From the NCBI GenBank assembly GCA_963573385.1, contig CAUYLG010039183.1:1-64000 (forward strand): a stretch of DNA of 64,000 nt, read 5' to 3'. Source of the stretch: Cacajao melanocephalus (lineage: Eukaryota > Chordata > Mammalia > Primates > Pitheciidae). Below, piece after piece: positions 13,103 through 26,274 of the stretch; the stretch's first letter is position 1, and every line of letters starts with the position of its first letter. The translations under genes and the position numbers were made by a program. The notes under the pieces were generated by a model, which was given only the letters and a program-made list of their open reading frames with translations, was not told the DNA's origin and did no database searches.

Positions 13103-13399
13103 CCTTCTAAACATTAGTTAATATTTTATCACTCATTCTTAGAAATACTTTCTTGGCCCTGCTTTCAAGAATCCATATTTTCCTGCTTCTCTTCCTTTCT
13201 TAGTAGCTGCCCCTTTCTAGTTCATTCTCACCTTTTTAAGTGCCTCATTCCTTAACATAGGAGTAAGACTCTGATCTCAGACCTTGGACTTTTCTAGCCA
13301 CATTCACTCACTTGATAAATATATCTGATCCTCAAATAAATATCTGAGGCTCATAGTTCTTCCTTAAAATTCACCTTGTTTACCAAATACTATTCAATA
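13103..13399. other. Unassigned sequence between the MLT2 LTR and the Tigger element
   Basis: Pyrimidine-rich, non-coding sequence that may belong to an ancient LINE (L2-like). No diagnostic motif was found. Confidence 0.4.
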
Positions 13400-13401
13400 T
13401 A

Positions 13402-13817
13402 TAGTTGATCCTTGAGCAACATAGGTTTGAACTATGTGTATCCACTTATACATAATTTTTCTTCTCCCTCCTTCACCCCGAGACAGCATGATCAACCCCA
13501 TCCCTTCCTCCTCCTCAGTGTATTTAACTCGAAGATGATGAGAATGAAGATTTTTACGATGATCCATTTCACTTAATAAATTGTAAATATATTTTTCTTT
13601 CTTAAGATTTTCTTTTACCTAGTTTGTTTTGAAAGTATACAGTATGTAATAGATATAACATACAATATATGTGTCCCTCTACTGTTTTTTATTGGTAAGA
13701 CTTCTGGCCAGTTATAGGCTATTAGAAGTTAAATTTTGAGAAAGTCAACAATAATGCAAATTTTCAGCAATTTAGAGGGTCAGTGGCCCAAACCTCGCAT
13801 TATTCAAGGGTCAACTT
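13402..13817 (+). mobile_element. Tigger-family (pogo/TcMar) DNA transposon, short derivative
   Basis: Terminal inverted repeats are visible: 'agttgatccttgagcaac' at the left and 'ttattcaagggtcaact' at the right, each a variant of the Tigger-type TTGACCCTTGAACAA terminus. Both sit next to TA dinucleotides (13400-13401 and 13818-13819), the target duplication of Tc1/mariner elements. About 416 bp remain. Near 13531-13587 a stretch encodes an acidic Asp/Glu-rich tail ending in a stop, which fits the C-terminus of the lost transposase. The exact Tigger subfamily is not certain. Confidence 0.88.
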
Positions 13818-13849
13818 TATTTGCCTGGTTATCTCAAAATTAAGATATC

Positions 13850-14890
13850 CAAATCTAAATTTCCAATCATGCAAGTCAACCTGTTCCACTTCCCATTTTC
13901 TCCACCTTAGATTGTGGTAGATCCATCATTTCAGTTTGTGATTAAGCATCTTTAAGTTGCCTCTGGTCTTCTCTTTCTGTCACATTTTAAATCCAATATA
14001 TCAGCAAATTTGCCTGGCTATTCCTTGAAAAATACAGCAGGATGAATCTACCTCCCATTTCCACCACTGTTTTCATCCTAGAAAAAGCTGTTCTCTTTAA
14101 CTTGAGTAGTTAAAGTGATCTGCTAAGTAGTCTACCTACCAAATTCTTTTGTTGCTACAGTCAATTCTTAGCATGCTTGCCAGAGTTATCATTTATAAAT
14201 GTATGTTCATCCACGTCGTCTTCTCAGCATTTCTCATTTTACTTAGAGTAAAATACAAGTCTATGAAATAGTCTATAAAAGCTATAATATGTAGGGTTAA
14301 TTTCTGTCTGTGACATTATTGTATACTACTCTCTTCCTTGATTATTCCTTTCTGTTTATGTTGGCTTTACTGGTTTTCCAATGCTCCAAGTTTCCCCACG
14401 GCTCTGGGTCTTTGTACTGGTTACTGTCTCTTCCAAATACCCATGACTCATTGCTTCATCTTCTTCTATTTTTTCTCATCTTTTACCTGATCAGTGTAGT
14501 TGCATCTGACTACTTTTAAAATCACAATACTCTTGGTATAATCCTCCCCATTTACTCTATTATGTTTTTCTTCCCATAACATGTTTAATCTTTTAAATAT
14601 ACTGCCTATGTAATTACTTATTTTCTGTCTCCTCTCACATCACAACATTTATGAAACATATCATATTTACTTGCTTTATTCCTTGTTCTATCCCTTGCAT
14701 CTAACATAATCCTAACTAATTATTGAATAATTGAGTTGAATGGAGGTCTTGAAATTAAGGAGAACTTCCTAGATTAAAAACAATACCAGGGCAAGTACCA
14801 CATTTGTCTTGCACATTTGTCTTGTTCTTGGTAATACAGTGCCAAGAACATAAGGGGACTTTGGTAAATTTATGTTGATTTAATAAATTA
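13850..14890 (+). repeat. Ancient LINE fragment(s), L2- or L1M-like
   Basis: Pyrimidine-rich sequence with phrases typical of old LINE 3' regions: 'gcctggctattccttgaa', 'tctgggtctttgtactgg', 'actctattatgtttttct' and 'taattacttattttctg', then 'tgaataattgagttgaatgg'. All are strongly diverged. The family cannot be fixed by eye, and two separate insertions are possible. Confidence 0.5.
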
Positions 14891-15307
14891 CCTCCATAAA
14901 AAGTTGATTTAGCAAGTATATTGAATTAAGGTATATCTATTTACATTTGGTAGTACAAATATTTTGCTCAGATATTTGAATTTTACCTAATTAAAATTAT
15001 AAATATGTACTTATGAAATGAGAATATATCCCACTTATAGTTAAAAGATTTAAAATAGGTAAAAATTTATATGTGTACTATATATAGGTAGATAAATATG
15101 TACATATATATATATGTATTATGTGTGTATACACATATTTTAGTTTGGCAAATTATACCACATTAAAAATAGTCAAGAAATAAAATATTGTATAAATGTT
15201 GATGGAGCTTTTACATATACAAACAACTAAAGACAGAATGTACTTTTAATCTAATTAATATCATGTACTTACAAACACTGTAGATTCAGTTAGATAACTT
15301 TTATTTA

Positions 15308-15420
15308 TTTTTTTTTAGAAATGGGTTTTCACTGTGTTGTCCAAGTTGGTCTTGAATGCCTCACTTCAAGCAATGTTTCTGCGTCAACCCCCCGGTAGTT
15401 CAGATTATGGGCAAGTGCCA
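15308..15420 (-). mobile_element. Free Alu monomer (FLAM-like), antisense
   Basis: A T-run is followed by 'agaaatgggttttcactg', 'ttgtccaagttggtcttga' and 'tcaagcaatgtttctg', the antisense of an Alu left monomer. There is no right monomer. High divergence fits an early 7SL-derived free monomer predating dimeric Alus. Confidence 0.75.
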
Positions 15421-16105
15421 ATTACAAATAATCCACATAAAGTAAGATAAAAAATGTGAAAAAGTAGACCACTATTGAAAATAATGAAAGCCTTATGATA
15501 ATAAATTGTAATATAAATTTTAATATAAATGTTTTCTTGTGTAGCATCTAAGGTTTCTGGACTAGTAATCAAACTCCATAATTAAATCATACAACAAGAG
15601 GATGGAAATGCAGGTCAATTAAGATTCTTCTTTTCTGATACAATTGATTCTTTCTCCTTGGTCTATTCCTTTGATACTGTATTCTGCTTTATGAATACCA
15701 CATTAGCTGATAAAAATCAACTGGAAGCTGAAGAGAGTAAGAAGCACCTGTCACATTGTTGAATTGCTCTAAATATAACCTGATAATGAATGATGCACTT
15801 TGAAAATATATTCATGTGCTTCTATCTTGGTCAATGTTACCATCACGTAATATAGAAATTTGAGAATTCAATTGCAGTTTTAAAATTAAAATACTTAAAA
15901 GTGAGACATTATACTTAGCCAGTGTTAAAGATACAATTATTCAATTAGTTTATTTTTATTCTGAAAGCATATGCTGAGCATCTAAGAGCTATAGCTTTAG
16001 TGAAATCATAATTAAAAGTCATCTGTTCTATAGATACTTATAATCCAAGAGCAGAGTCAGATATGTTTACAAAAAATTGGGGAAGATATAACGTATTAAG
16101 TTCAG
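15421..16105. other. AT-rich sequence, nothing recognised
   Basis: No repeat, coding or RNA-gene signature was seen. Confidence 0.5.
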
Positions 16106-16123
16106 AGAAGACGTATAAAAGGA

Positions 16124-16394
16124 ATCTCAGCACTTTGGGAGGCCAAAGTGGGTGGATTACTTGAGATCAAGAGTTTGAGACTAGCCTGGCCAACATGGTG
16201 AAACCCCATCTCTACTAAAAATATGAAATTAGCCAGGAATGGTGATGTATGCCTGTAATCCCACCCAGTTACTCAGGAGGCTGAGGCAGGAGAATCACTT
16301 GAACCCAGGAGACAGAGGTTGCAGTGAGCCAAGGTTGGGTGTCTGCACTCCAGTCTGGGCAACAGAGGGAGACTTCATCTTAAAAAAAAAAAAA
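16124..16394 (+). mobile_element. Alu, 5'-truncated, with 18-bp TSD
   Basis: It begins inside the left monomer at 'ctcagcactttgggaggcc', lacking about the first 27 bases, and ends in an A-run. Direct repeats at 16106-16123 (agaagacgtataaaagga) and 16395-16412 match at 17 of 18 positions. The one difference is C to A. An open frame starting at 16239 is simply translated Alu. Confidence 0.96.
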
Positions 16395-16412
16395 AGAAGA
16401 AGTATAAAAGGA

Positions 16413-17985
16413 GATAATGGGAATGAAAAGAAGAAATGATCTAATAATAATTTATTTGCCGAAGCAAAAGTAAATTTAAAAAAAAATTAAAATCAGCATG
16501 AGTTTAACAAACATTAGCGTTAGGATTCCATCATTGATGCTGGCATCTGAGCCTTCTCTGACTAGGGAAACTGAAGCAAAAAGATTGTGTTTATAAATGT
16601 TCTTGTTTAGTAATGTCGAAAGTGGGCTGCCCTAGCTCTGAGGGGAGGGTGCTTAGAAATAAAGTTGGCCCTCTTCGGTCTCCTTGGACAGTCAAAGTCG
16701 CCTAAAAGCTTGATTTTAAGAAAATAATTGCATTGACTTCGGTTATTTAAAATGAAAGAAGCCTGAAGCACTGGTCTTCAGAAATTCTGCCATACAGTCG
16801 TGGGGGCTTCCGGATGGCTCAAATGTTAACCCTTTTGATAATGGATCATGGGGAAAACTGGAGCGTTATTAGGAAATAGGACAGATAGTAAAGGGAGAGG
16901 CACTCAAGAGACTAAAGATAGTGTCTAATATTGAATGAGTAAAGAATATTTCAATGTTTTAAGAATAAAAACACAAAGTTTCATACCATAGCTGAATATT
17001 CCCACTGAAGAGTTTCATGCCACAAAAAGAAGAATATCACAAAGGCCAACTCTTCAGTCTTTATTCAAAACATATTAAATCCAAATGGAATCTATCAGAT
17101 AATAGGATATAACTATGAAGGTTTCTTTGTAATGCCTTTGTAAATTTTCATTGGAAAACTTCTAATTTTCTACACCAAACTGACAATCTAATTCTAATCT
17201 ACATACTAATATTAATCTTTCATCACACAGACACGCAAATATAAAATACAATGAAAATTGCTATTTTGGTAAATAAAGCCCAAATATTAATAACAGATAA
17301 AGCTATGTTGCTATGTTGAAAACTCTCCAGCTTCTTCTACCTAAATTTCAGAGATGTTCAATTTTAGACAAATTAGCTTGTTTACAAGTTACTCAATAAC
17401 CTCCAGAATAGCTATTTTGTGACATTTAGTTCTAGAATATTCACGTTTTGAGAAAAATGAAACATTAAATAGACCACCATAATACATTCAATATGAAATG
17501 TCAGTGTAAACTTTAGAAATATATGTATTATTTTATTCACATATTTTTTATTTTTGGTGAATGCTAAAACTGAAAGACCCATTGACAGTGGTACTTTTAA
17601 TATATTTTCCCAGTAAATATTATTAACTAGAATGGATAAAAATGCATCTTCTAGTTTTTGTATGTAGATAAAGCAGTGCTAATTTTAATATTTTAATTAT
17701 ATGCTTCTATGTTATTATAAATTAGTCTGGTTTAAGACTGTTATTCACTGTAGAGTCATAACATATTGGAAATATTGACTACAGAATCAATAGTTATGTC
17801 TTTTCTCCCTTTCCTCAGACCATGTCTTTGATGTAGATTTTCTGCACCTGTCAATATAGTGAGAATAATAAAAATCAATTATTTATATGACGTAGTTTGT
17901 GCAGTGCATATAATTTAGTCCCAGAAAATGTCCTTCAAATTAATGTTTACGTTAATCATTTGGAAGATTTTAAGTTTGTTATAGT
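16413..17985. other. AT-rich sequence, nothing recognised
   Basis: At 16500-16850 the GC content rises slightly and a few CpGs occur. No repeat family, open frame or RNA structure was identified there. Confidence 0.45.
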
Positions 17986-18078
17986 GCCAGCTTCTGTATG
18001 CCAAACCATGAGGTTTCTGATTAAGTACGTCTAGTGACATAGGTTTAAAGAACACACTACATTTTGAGAAACACTGGT
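17986..18078 (+). repeat. Possible MER5-type hAT (Charlie) fragment
   Basis: 'gaggtttctgattaagtac' and 'ctacattttgagaaacactgg' resemble the 3' half and terminus of MER5A/B. It is short and diverged, so this is a suggestion. Confidence 0.45.
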
Positions 18079-18589
18079 TTTCTGTCATTTAAAGACACAC
18101 ATACACATGAAAACACAGGACAAATGATTTATAAGTAAACTCCAAACATTCACTATTTTGTTCAGCACCCTCATCTTGAGCGAAGGTAGACACTGTGGCT
18201 TTCTTGCAACCAATAGAACAGAGCAAAGCCAATAGGCTGTCACTCTCATGTACTTTGCATTGTATAAGATTCGGTCATAGCTGACTATCTGGAAAGACTC
18301 TGCTGTTGACCTTAAAGAAACAAGCCACTATGTCCATTCTTTCTCTTTAGGGGTGCAATAAGAAATTAATTTAGTAATCAGTGTGCCCTCTTTTCAAGAG
18401 TCTTTTTTCTCATGATGAAAAATATATTGATATATTTAGTGTCATAATGCCATAAATAAGCATAAGGTATAATTATTGTATAATAGCTTCTTTTTCAATA
18501 TTTATTAATTATTTCAAATTGTGTAATTGTAATCCAATGGATATGCGTTAAAATCAAAGTTAAAGAATAAATGAAAGTATTGGCTGCAA
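18079..18589. other. Unassigned sequence, part possibly MLT1-like
   Basis: At 18170-18350, 'gacactgtggctttcttgc', 'accaatagaacagagcaaa' and 'aacaagccactatgtcc' are reminiscent of MLT1-type LTRs or old L1 3' regions. The family is not assignable by eye. Confidence 0.3.
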
Positions 18590-18966
18590 AAGCAACAAAA
18601 TGAGTGTCCCAAGCACACGATGTTTCCCTTATTCAAAATATTCTTCCCTTAATCTAAATGACATATTTATGGTGTATCCTATCTTACAAATAACATATCT
18701 CTTCTTTGGTGAAAATTTTCACAATCACCCCTTCTACAGTAAATACAGCTCCCCTTGCTTAGTAACTCTCTTATTCTCTTATCATGATTCAATTGCCACT
18801 GTTTTACATTACTGATCAGTTGGTTCATTGATTATTAGTTGTTACGGATTTCTATAAAAACTTAAGCCCCATAGGAATAAGGACTTTGAATTTTTCATCA
18901 CTGCTTTCCTAGAAGTATTCCCTCAGACATGATAGTCCTTTAGGAAATACTTATTGAATAAACAAA
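18590..18966 (+). repeat. Ancient LINE (L2-like) 3' end
   Basis: The end of the segment has the L2-type layout: 'taagccccataggaataagg', then 'atttttcatcactgctttcc', then 'ggaaatacttattgaataaa'. A 71-codon open frame at 18600-18815 lies within it and is unlikely to be a gene. Confidence 0.5.
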
Positions 18967-19137
18967 AACTGCAAAAAGAAAGGTTGCAAAATTTCACTTA
19001 ATGCTTGAAATAGATGTTTTACGATGATAGTAAAAACACACACGAACCTGCAGAAAGTAAAATATTATTCAAACAGTTTAAGGAAAAGAAGTCTATTGGA
19101 GGTAGGATATAATTCTGACATAAAAATTAGAAAATCT

Positions 19138-21084
<1,947 letters not shown>

Positions 21085-21355
21085 AACCACAGGCTGGAAA
21101 ACTGGAAATTCTGGGTTAGGAGCTAAAGCTGCAGTCAACAGGCATAACTTCTTCCTCAGGGAAACCTCGGTGTTTGCTTCTTAAGGTCTTTCAAGGGATT
21201 AGATGAGGCCAACCCAGATTACCAAGATTAATCTCCTTCAATCAAAGTCAACTAATGATAAATGTTAAACACATCTGCAAAATATATTCAGAGCAACACC
21301 TATGTTAGTCTTCAATTGAATAACTGAATAGTGTAGCCCAGCCAAGGTGACACAT
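21085..21355. repeat. Possible ancient LTR-type repeat fragment
   Basis: 'gattagatgaggccaaccca', 'aatctccttcaatcaaag' and 'gtgtagcccagccaaggtga', followed by 'cacataaaaa', form a motif series I associate with an old interspersed repeat, probably an LTR. I cannot name the family or its edges. Confidence 0.4.
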
Positions 21356-21566
21356 AAAAATAAGCACCACAACATGTGAAAGAAAGAATATACATATATT
21401 AATGTACTTACAGGATAAAAAATTGGATATTTATTAGATTGTCTTGATGGAAAATGTCAGTGCAATTATAACATTTTACTGTTTGAAAACACATGTAACA
21501 CTCTTTTGATTGTTTTCTGTAAGTATAATTTTATCTTTTGTCACTGATAATGGAAATTGACTTTTT

Positions 21567-21605
21567 TTTAACTGCAACTCAGTCACATGATGAGTTGCAG
21601 TTAAA
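21567..21605. repeat. Perfect 14-bp inverted repeat (hairpin)
   Basis: The left arm 21567-21580 (tttaactgcaactc) and right arm 21592-21605 (gagttgcagttaaa) are exact reverse complements around an 11-nt loop. The right arm overlaps the first unit of the adjoining tandem duplication. There is no T-run typical of a pol III or bacterial terminator downstream. Confidence 0.9.
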
Positions 21606-21656
21606 CACAAATGATGTATTTGCACTGCAGGTAAACACAAATGATGTATTTGTACT
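21597..21656 (+). repeat. 30-bp tandem duplication
   Basis: Units 21597-21626 and 21627-21656 share 28 of 30 bases (core 'aaacacaaatgatgtatttg'). The differences are T/G near the start and C/T near the end. Two mismatches in 30 indicate a duplication that is not recent. No surrounding repeat explains it. Confidence 0.92.
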
Positions 21657-23176
21657 GTAATATTTTCAAAACAAGCACTTTTGCTTCTAATAAAATAAAG
21701 AAGGTGAAATACATTGATAGGTTATTGCGTGTGAAGAACAGTGAAACAACGTGGCTTATAAGAACTACTCATAATTATGTAACACTTGTGGGATATATTG
21801 CTATTAACCACAGAATGATAAAAAAGAAGTGTTTATCTTTGATTGCAATAATAAAGCATTATTAATTTTATGATAGGTGAACTCTATATAAACCACAAAA
21901 ACAGATACATGAACGGTTCTTTTTAGACATTTTTGGAATATTTGTCCTTCAAAACATTCCTGTGACACAACTAAATCACTAAGATTATCAGCAAAAAGCA
22001 ATGGGCAATTTTACTTCCTTGTGCAGACAAATAATTTACAAAACCAATGTTGGAAATTAAGATCTATTTTCACTTTCGATTATTCAGTAAATTTTTGAAA
22101 TTATTTATAGGTTATTGATTGTTTCATTTTTCAAACATTCAGTTATCAGAAAGCATATCAAATAGAGAAAAATATTTACACCTCTAACAGAAATGAATAA
22201 ATGAAACACAAGAGCAAAACCATGAAGAAGCACAGAAAAAAATGCAAAACAATTATTATTTTGTTACTTATGACACATAAATCAGATTGGGCAGGGAAAG
22301 AATTTTAAAAGAACAAACTTTTTTGACATTTATGGATCATGTATGACATATAATGTTTCCAGTAACAAAATGTCTTCAAACTACAAAATAAGTTGTGTTT
22401 GGTTATACAAAAACAAAACAATAAAAAACAAGCAGAAATACCTTTACTATGTTAGAGTACATTAAGCCTTTTAAATGATATTTATAATTGTTAATTTTAT
22501 GATGTGGCGATTTCTTTATAGTTGGAATCTTTATAATGAAATGCTATTATATTCTATTGTTTTTATAGATAGATAAATTATTTCTACAAATTAACAGAAT
22601 AAACAGTATTTTGACTGCAAAATCACAGTGTATTTTTAAGTTGAGTAAAAATAATGTGACCTATAAATCTTGGCTCATTATTGGAGAAAATAAACAGCAG
22701 AGTAATTATTTTGTTTTCTTTGGGAAATCTAAAACTAAACAAAACTCATGCAAAAGTGAAAAAAGTATTCTCAGTTTCCACTTATCCTAAAATTTATTTT
22801 AAAATTAATATTCTACCCATTTCAACATATTTATTACATTTTTAAAAAAGATACATTGTTTGCATTAGTATAAATTTAAACTTTAACGTATTTAATAATG
22901 CGAAAAAGCACAATCCTGAAGAGCTGTCAACTTGCAAATTAAAAAACAAACATAAATAAAGAATTTGAGGCAAATATTATTAGATTATCATTAATATAAG
23001 AAATATATTATTGTTATGTGGCAAAATGCAAAAATGTTATATACAACATATTTTAATATCGTTTTGTGCATTTTATTATGATTTTAAATGGCCATATGTT
23101 AAAATATTTATAAATTTTCAGGTGGAATTATGTAGCTATTTGGTAATCATTGGTTTGTAGCTGCCTGGAGGTGCTG
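21657..23176. other. AT-rich sequence, nothing recognised
   Basis: No repeat family or coding signal was identified. Confidence 0.5.
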
Positions 23177-23184
23177 AGATAGAG

Positions 23185-23492
23185 CAGCGGTCCCCAAGCC
23201 CCGGGTCACACCAGTACCAGTCCATGGCACGTTAGGAACTGGGTGCCACCGCAGGAGCTGAGTGGCTGACAAGAAAGCATTCTTTCCTAGATTCTCATAG
23301 AAGCACAAACAACCCTATTGTGAACTAAGCTTGTGAGGGAGATAGGTTGCATACTCATGAGAATCTGACTAATGGTTGATGATCTGAGGTGGAATAGTTT
23401 CATTTCTAAACCAACCCCCCCCACCCCCAGCCCCTGGAAACATTGTCTTCCATGAAACTGTTCCCTGGTGACAAAAAGGTTGAGAGCAGCTG
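23185..23492. mobile_element. MER1-type hAT-Charlie non-autonomous DNA transposon
   Basis: The left terminus 'cagcggtccccaagccccgg' and the right terminus 'caaaaaggttgagagcagctg' shape are the CAG-GGTCCCCAA inverted ends of MER1-class elements. Flanking 8-mers agatagag (23177-23184) and aggtaaag (23493-23500) agree at six of eight positions, consistent with a decayed hAT 8-bp duplication. Inside are 'attctcatagaagcac' and 'gagaatctgactaatgg', as in MER1 consensus. There is no transposase. Confidence 0.85.
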
Positions 23493-23500
23493 AGGTAAAG

Positions 23501-25047
23501 GAGGCCAAGAATCAGTGGATTGTGTGTATATAAGAACTGAGAGTTTGGAGAGGTAGTAATGGTACAATAGACCCATAGTTTGCTGTTTCTATTACTCTGT
23601 CTCTGTCTCACAATATCATCCCATTATAAACTGAACATTTTCTGGTCTCGAATGCTTTAAATATTAAAAAACAGTATTTATAATCCAAATAATTTTGTCC
23701 AATGACCACAAAAAAACACTCATAATTCCAGACTACAGTTTATGCCCAAATAAAATTATTTAAGTTTTACAGTTCTTTGTATACATTGTCTTACTTTTGC
23801 CTGGTCAGGGAATAGTTTTGTTCTGTTTTTGAGATTAAAATCTAAAATTTAAATATATTAAGTGATCACCTACCAGAGAACTGAAGTTTGTGATGCTCTT
23901 TTGAGAACTTCTTTCATGGCAGATATTCTCTTCTATTTCTAGCATGATGGAAATAAACATACAATCCCCTTAATTTTATTACTTCAGATTATATTTAAGT
24001 TACACATGGATAGCTTGTAAACTTTCATTTCAAGTCATATTTATCGGAACAGTGATTCTTTAAGAGAATCCCTTAGTTTAGTATTTAACCTGAAAGAAAA
24101 GACCCTTCTTTTCCATTACTCTCCTTGAACTCAGATTTGTTGATTTCCTTTTTATTGTATTTTAAAGGAAGTTTTGTTTTGCCATTTATGAAAAATCTAA
24201 TGCAGTTTTACAGTCTTTTAATTTAGTCCAAAAAACAGTAATATGGAATGAATAATATTCATTGAAGGTGAATGAGATGAAATTTTAAGGAAATAAAAAA
24301 TGTATACATTTATATATATACCTTTCCTTCCCCCAGTGAAACCATACAATGTAACCACAAATTATAGTCCTTTCACTTCATTGCATGAGTAAAAGGGTGT
24401 GAGAATGTTCGTTCAGTTGGGAAATCAAATTGACTTAATAATACCATAGTGAAATAGTGGAAAATGCTACAAACTTACTGTTTTGAAAATATATTTAAAT
24501 TTATGTATGCATTTCCAGAAATATTCATCTCATATCTCTACACATATAATAAAAGCAATTTATTCCAATATATATCATTTTACTGTCATTGTGATATCCT
24601 CAGGAAATACTGAAATTAGTTTATGTTCTAATATGGAAAACTGAGGTATCATGAAATTATCACTTAAGTTTAATTTTGCTTCTGATATTTCTTTTCATGA
24701 CCTTTTTTTAAAGTGTGGGAAAATAAGCACCTTTCTGTCATCCTGTCTTTCCTGTCCTGTTTAAATGCACTGGTGCAGACATTTATTTGAGAAAATCTAG
24801 GTGTCATTTGCCCATGTGCTTTAAGGAGTGAAGTACCTAGGACATAAAATCACCTAAAGTTTAAGCAGTTGGTATTAACATGTTTGAAAACAAACTCCTG
24901 ATCTTTTCCTTTAACTTCTATCCCACACAGTCTTTACCATGTCTTAGATTTTCAAGAAAAACAATGTATGTATAAATAATCTTTGACTCTTTTCCTCTCA
25001 CATTTCACGTTATTAGTCAGTAAACTATATTGACTTTACTTCAGAAA
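23501..25047. other. AT-rich sequence, nothing recognised
   Basis: No element, coding frame or RNA gene was seen. Confidence 0.5.
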
Positions 25048-25049
25048 TA

Positions 25050-25186
25050 CAGTCTTTTCTTGGTCTCGACAGGGGACTGGTTTCAGAAACCCTGTGATAC
25101 TAAAATTCATGGGTGCTCAAGTGCATTATATAAATAGTATAGTATATGCAAACCACCTATGCACAGCTTCCTGTATACCAGATTGG
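25050..25186 (+). mobile_element. MER2 (Tigger) DNA transposon, 5' fragment
   Basis: Starts 'cagtcttttcttggtctcg' beside a TA dinucleotide (25048-25049) and continues 'caggggactggtttcagaaa', 'gggtgctcaagtgcattat' and 'ctatgcacag', the beginning of MER2. It stops abruptly at the ERV LTR, and the other MER2 half is not found on the far side of the provirus, so a deletion took it. Confidence 0.85.
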
Positions 25187-25439
25187 CTACTTGGCCTGCA
25201 ATAAAGCCCCCTCCTCCTAATGCTTTCTGTGGGCTTTTTGAACAAAGAAGCTAACCTGGATTTTCCACCTAACCCATGTGTGGGAAAGTCAAAGAACTCT
25301 GGGCTCCCAGATGGGGGCATGGATGAAGGTGTGGTGCTGGGAAGCTCCTGCCTTGGAAACGACCCCCTCATGGACCCACACAGTCCCTCAGTACCCCTCT
25401 GAACAGGAAAGTCCAATGGCTGTTGGACACGGGCATTGA

Positions 25440-26270
25440 TCACTCTTTACTTCCTGATGAATTGGGGCATAGAAGTGGTCCTGCAGTTGAGGTTTCCTCC
25501 AAAAGGGAGTCTTCCAGGGGTGTAGGTTGATCCAGAGGTCTGCAATAGAACTTATGAGCCAAGGACATCCGGGGTTCCATTTGCAGAATCATTTGTGGCT
25601 TTACAGCTTTAATTCTAGAAAAAAAGAATTTGACAAGAAGGTGAAAGATGAGAGGCCCAAAGGTCAGCAATAATAGAATGGATATAAACAGGCCTAGGAG
25701 AGGGTAGAGCCAGGACAGCCAGTTGTTAAGCTTCATGATTCTGTTTTCTTGAAGGTCTTTAGCCCTGCATTTGAATGATCCCTGAGTTCTTTAACTTTGT
25801 TTAAGACAATACCTGATTGATTTACAAAGTAGCAGCATTTTTCTCCTAAATCAAGACAGGTTTCTTCTCTCTCTGCTGTTAGCAGATTCAGAGTCGTTCT
25901 ATTTTGAAGAGCTACAGCAGCTAAAGAGTTAAGCTGCTTCCACAGAGAGAATTATCAACATTTCCTATGTTATCATTTGACTCCTGAGATAGCTTATAGT
26001 AAAACTGAGTAGAGGTAGTAACTCTTCCAATGCCAGTACCAAGTCCTCCTATTATTCCCAACCCCCCACCCCACGAAAGGAATAATTGGGGTTTGAGTAT
26101 AGTGTGGCCTTGGCAAGAGAAGATTCTGTATCAGAGAGTTGGTATAAATTGTTATGGGGGCACTAGGAAGGAGGGGAGGAGAGCTATTGGGCCAATCCAT
26201 AGGGGCAATCACATAGAGTCCAGTCACAAATAATAGAGTGACAGTCCTGTTAATACCAGGATGTGAGTTA
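25440..26270 (-). pseudogene. ERV1 env remnant: transmembrane subunit only
   Basis: Less than 200 bp separate the pol end from a glycine-rich hydrophobic stretch (GLGTGIG-type, about 26020-26060) that fits a fusion peptide, so nearly all of the surface subunit is deleted. Downstream, a CC pair near 25835 fits the end of the gammaretroviral CX6CC motif, and the open segment 25440-25736 encodes a Trp-Leu-rich membrane anchor and a short cytoplasmic tail. Stops lie between these parts. It cannot make an envelope protein. The identification is by layout and motifs only. Confidence 0.75.
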
Positions 26271-26274
26271 GAAT

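Noticed and set aside
16239..16439. 66-codon + strand frame
   Set aside because: It is translated sense Alu running into its A-rich tail.
21567..21605. Hairpin considered as a transcription terminator or microRNA precursor
   Set aside because: A 14-bp stem is too short for a typical pri-miRNA, and no downstream T-run or transcript evidence supports a terminator. Kept only as an inverted repeat.
25126..25443. 105-codon minus-strand frame beyond the env remnant
   Set aside because: It reads through the truncated 3' LTR U3 and into MER2, so it is non-coding sequence open by chance.
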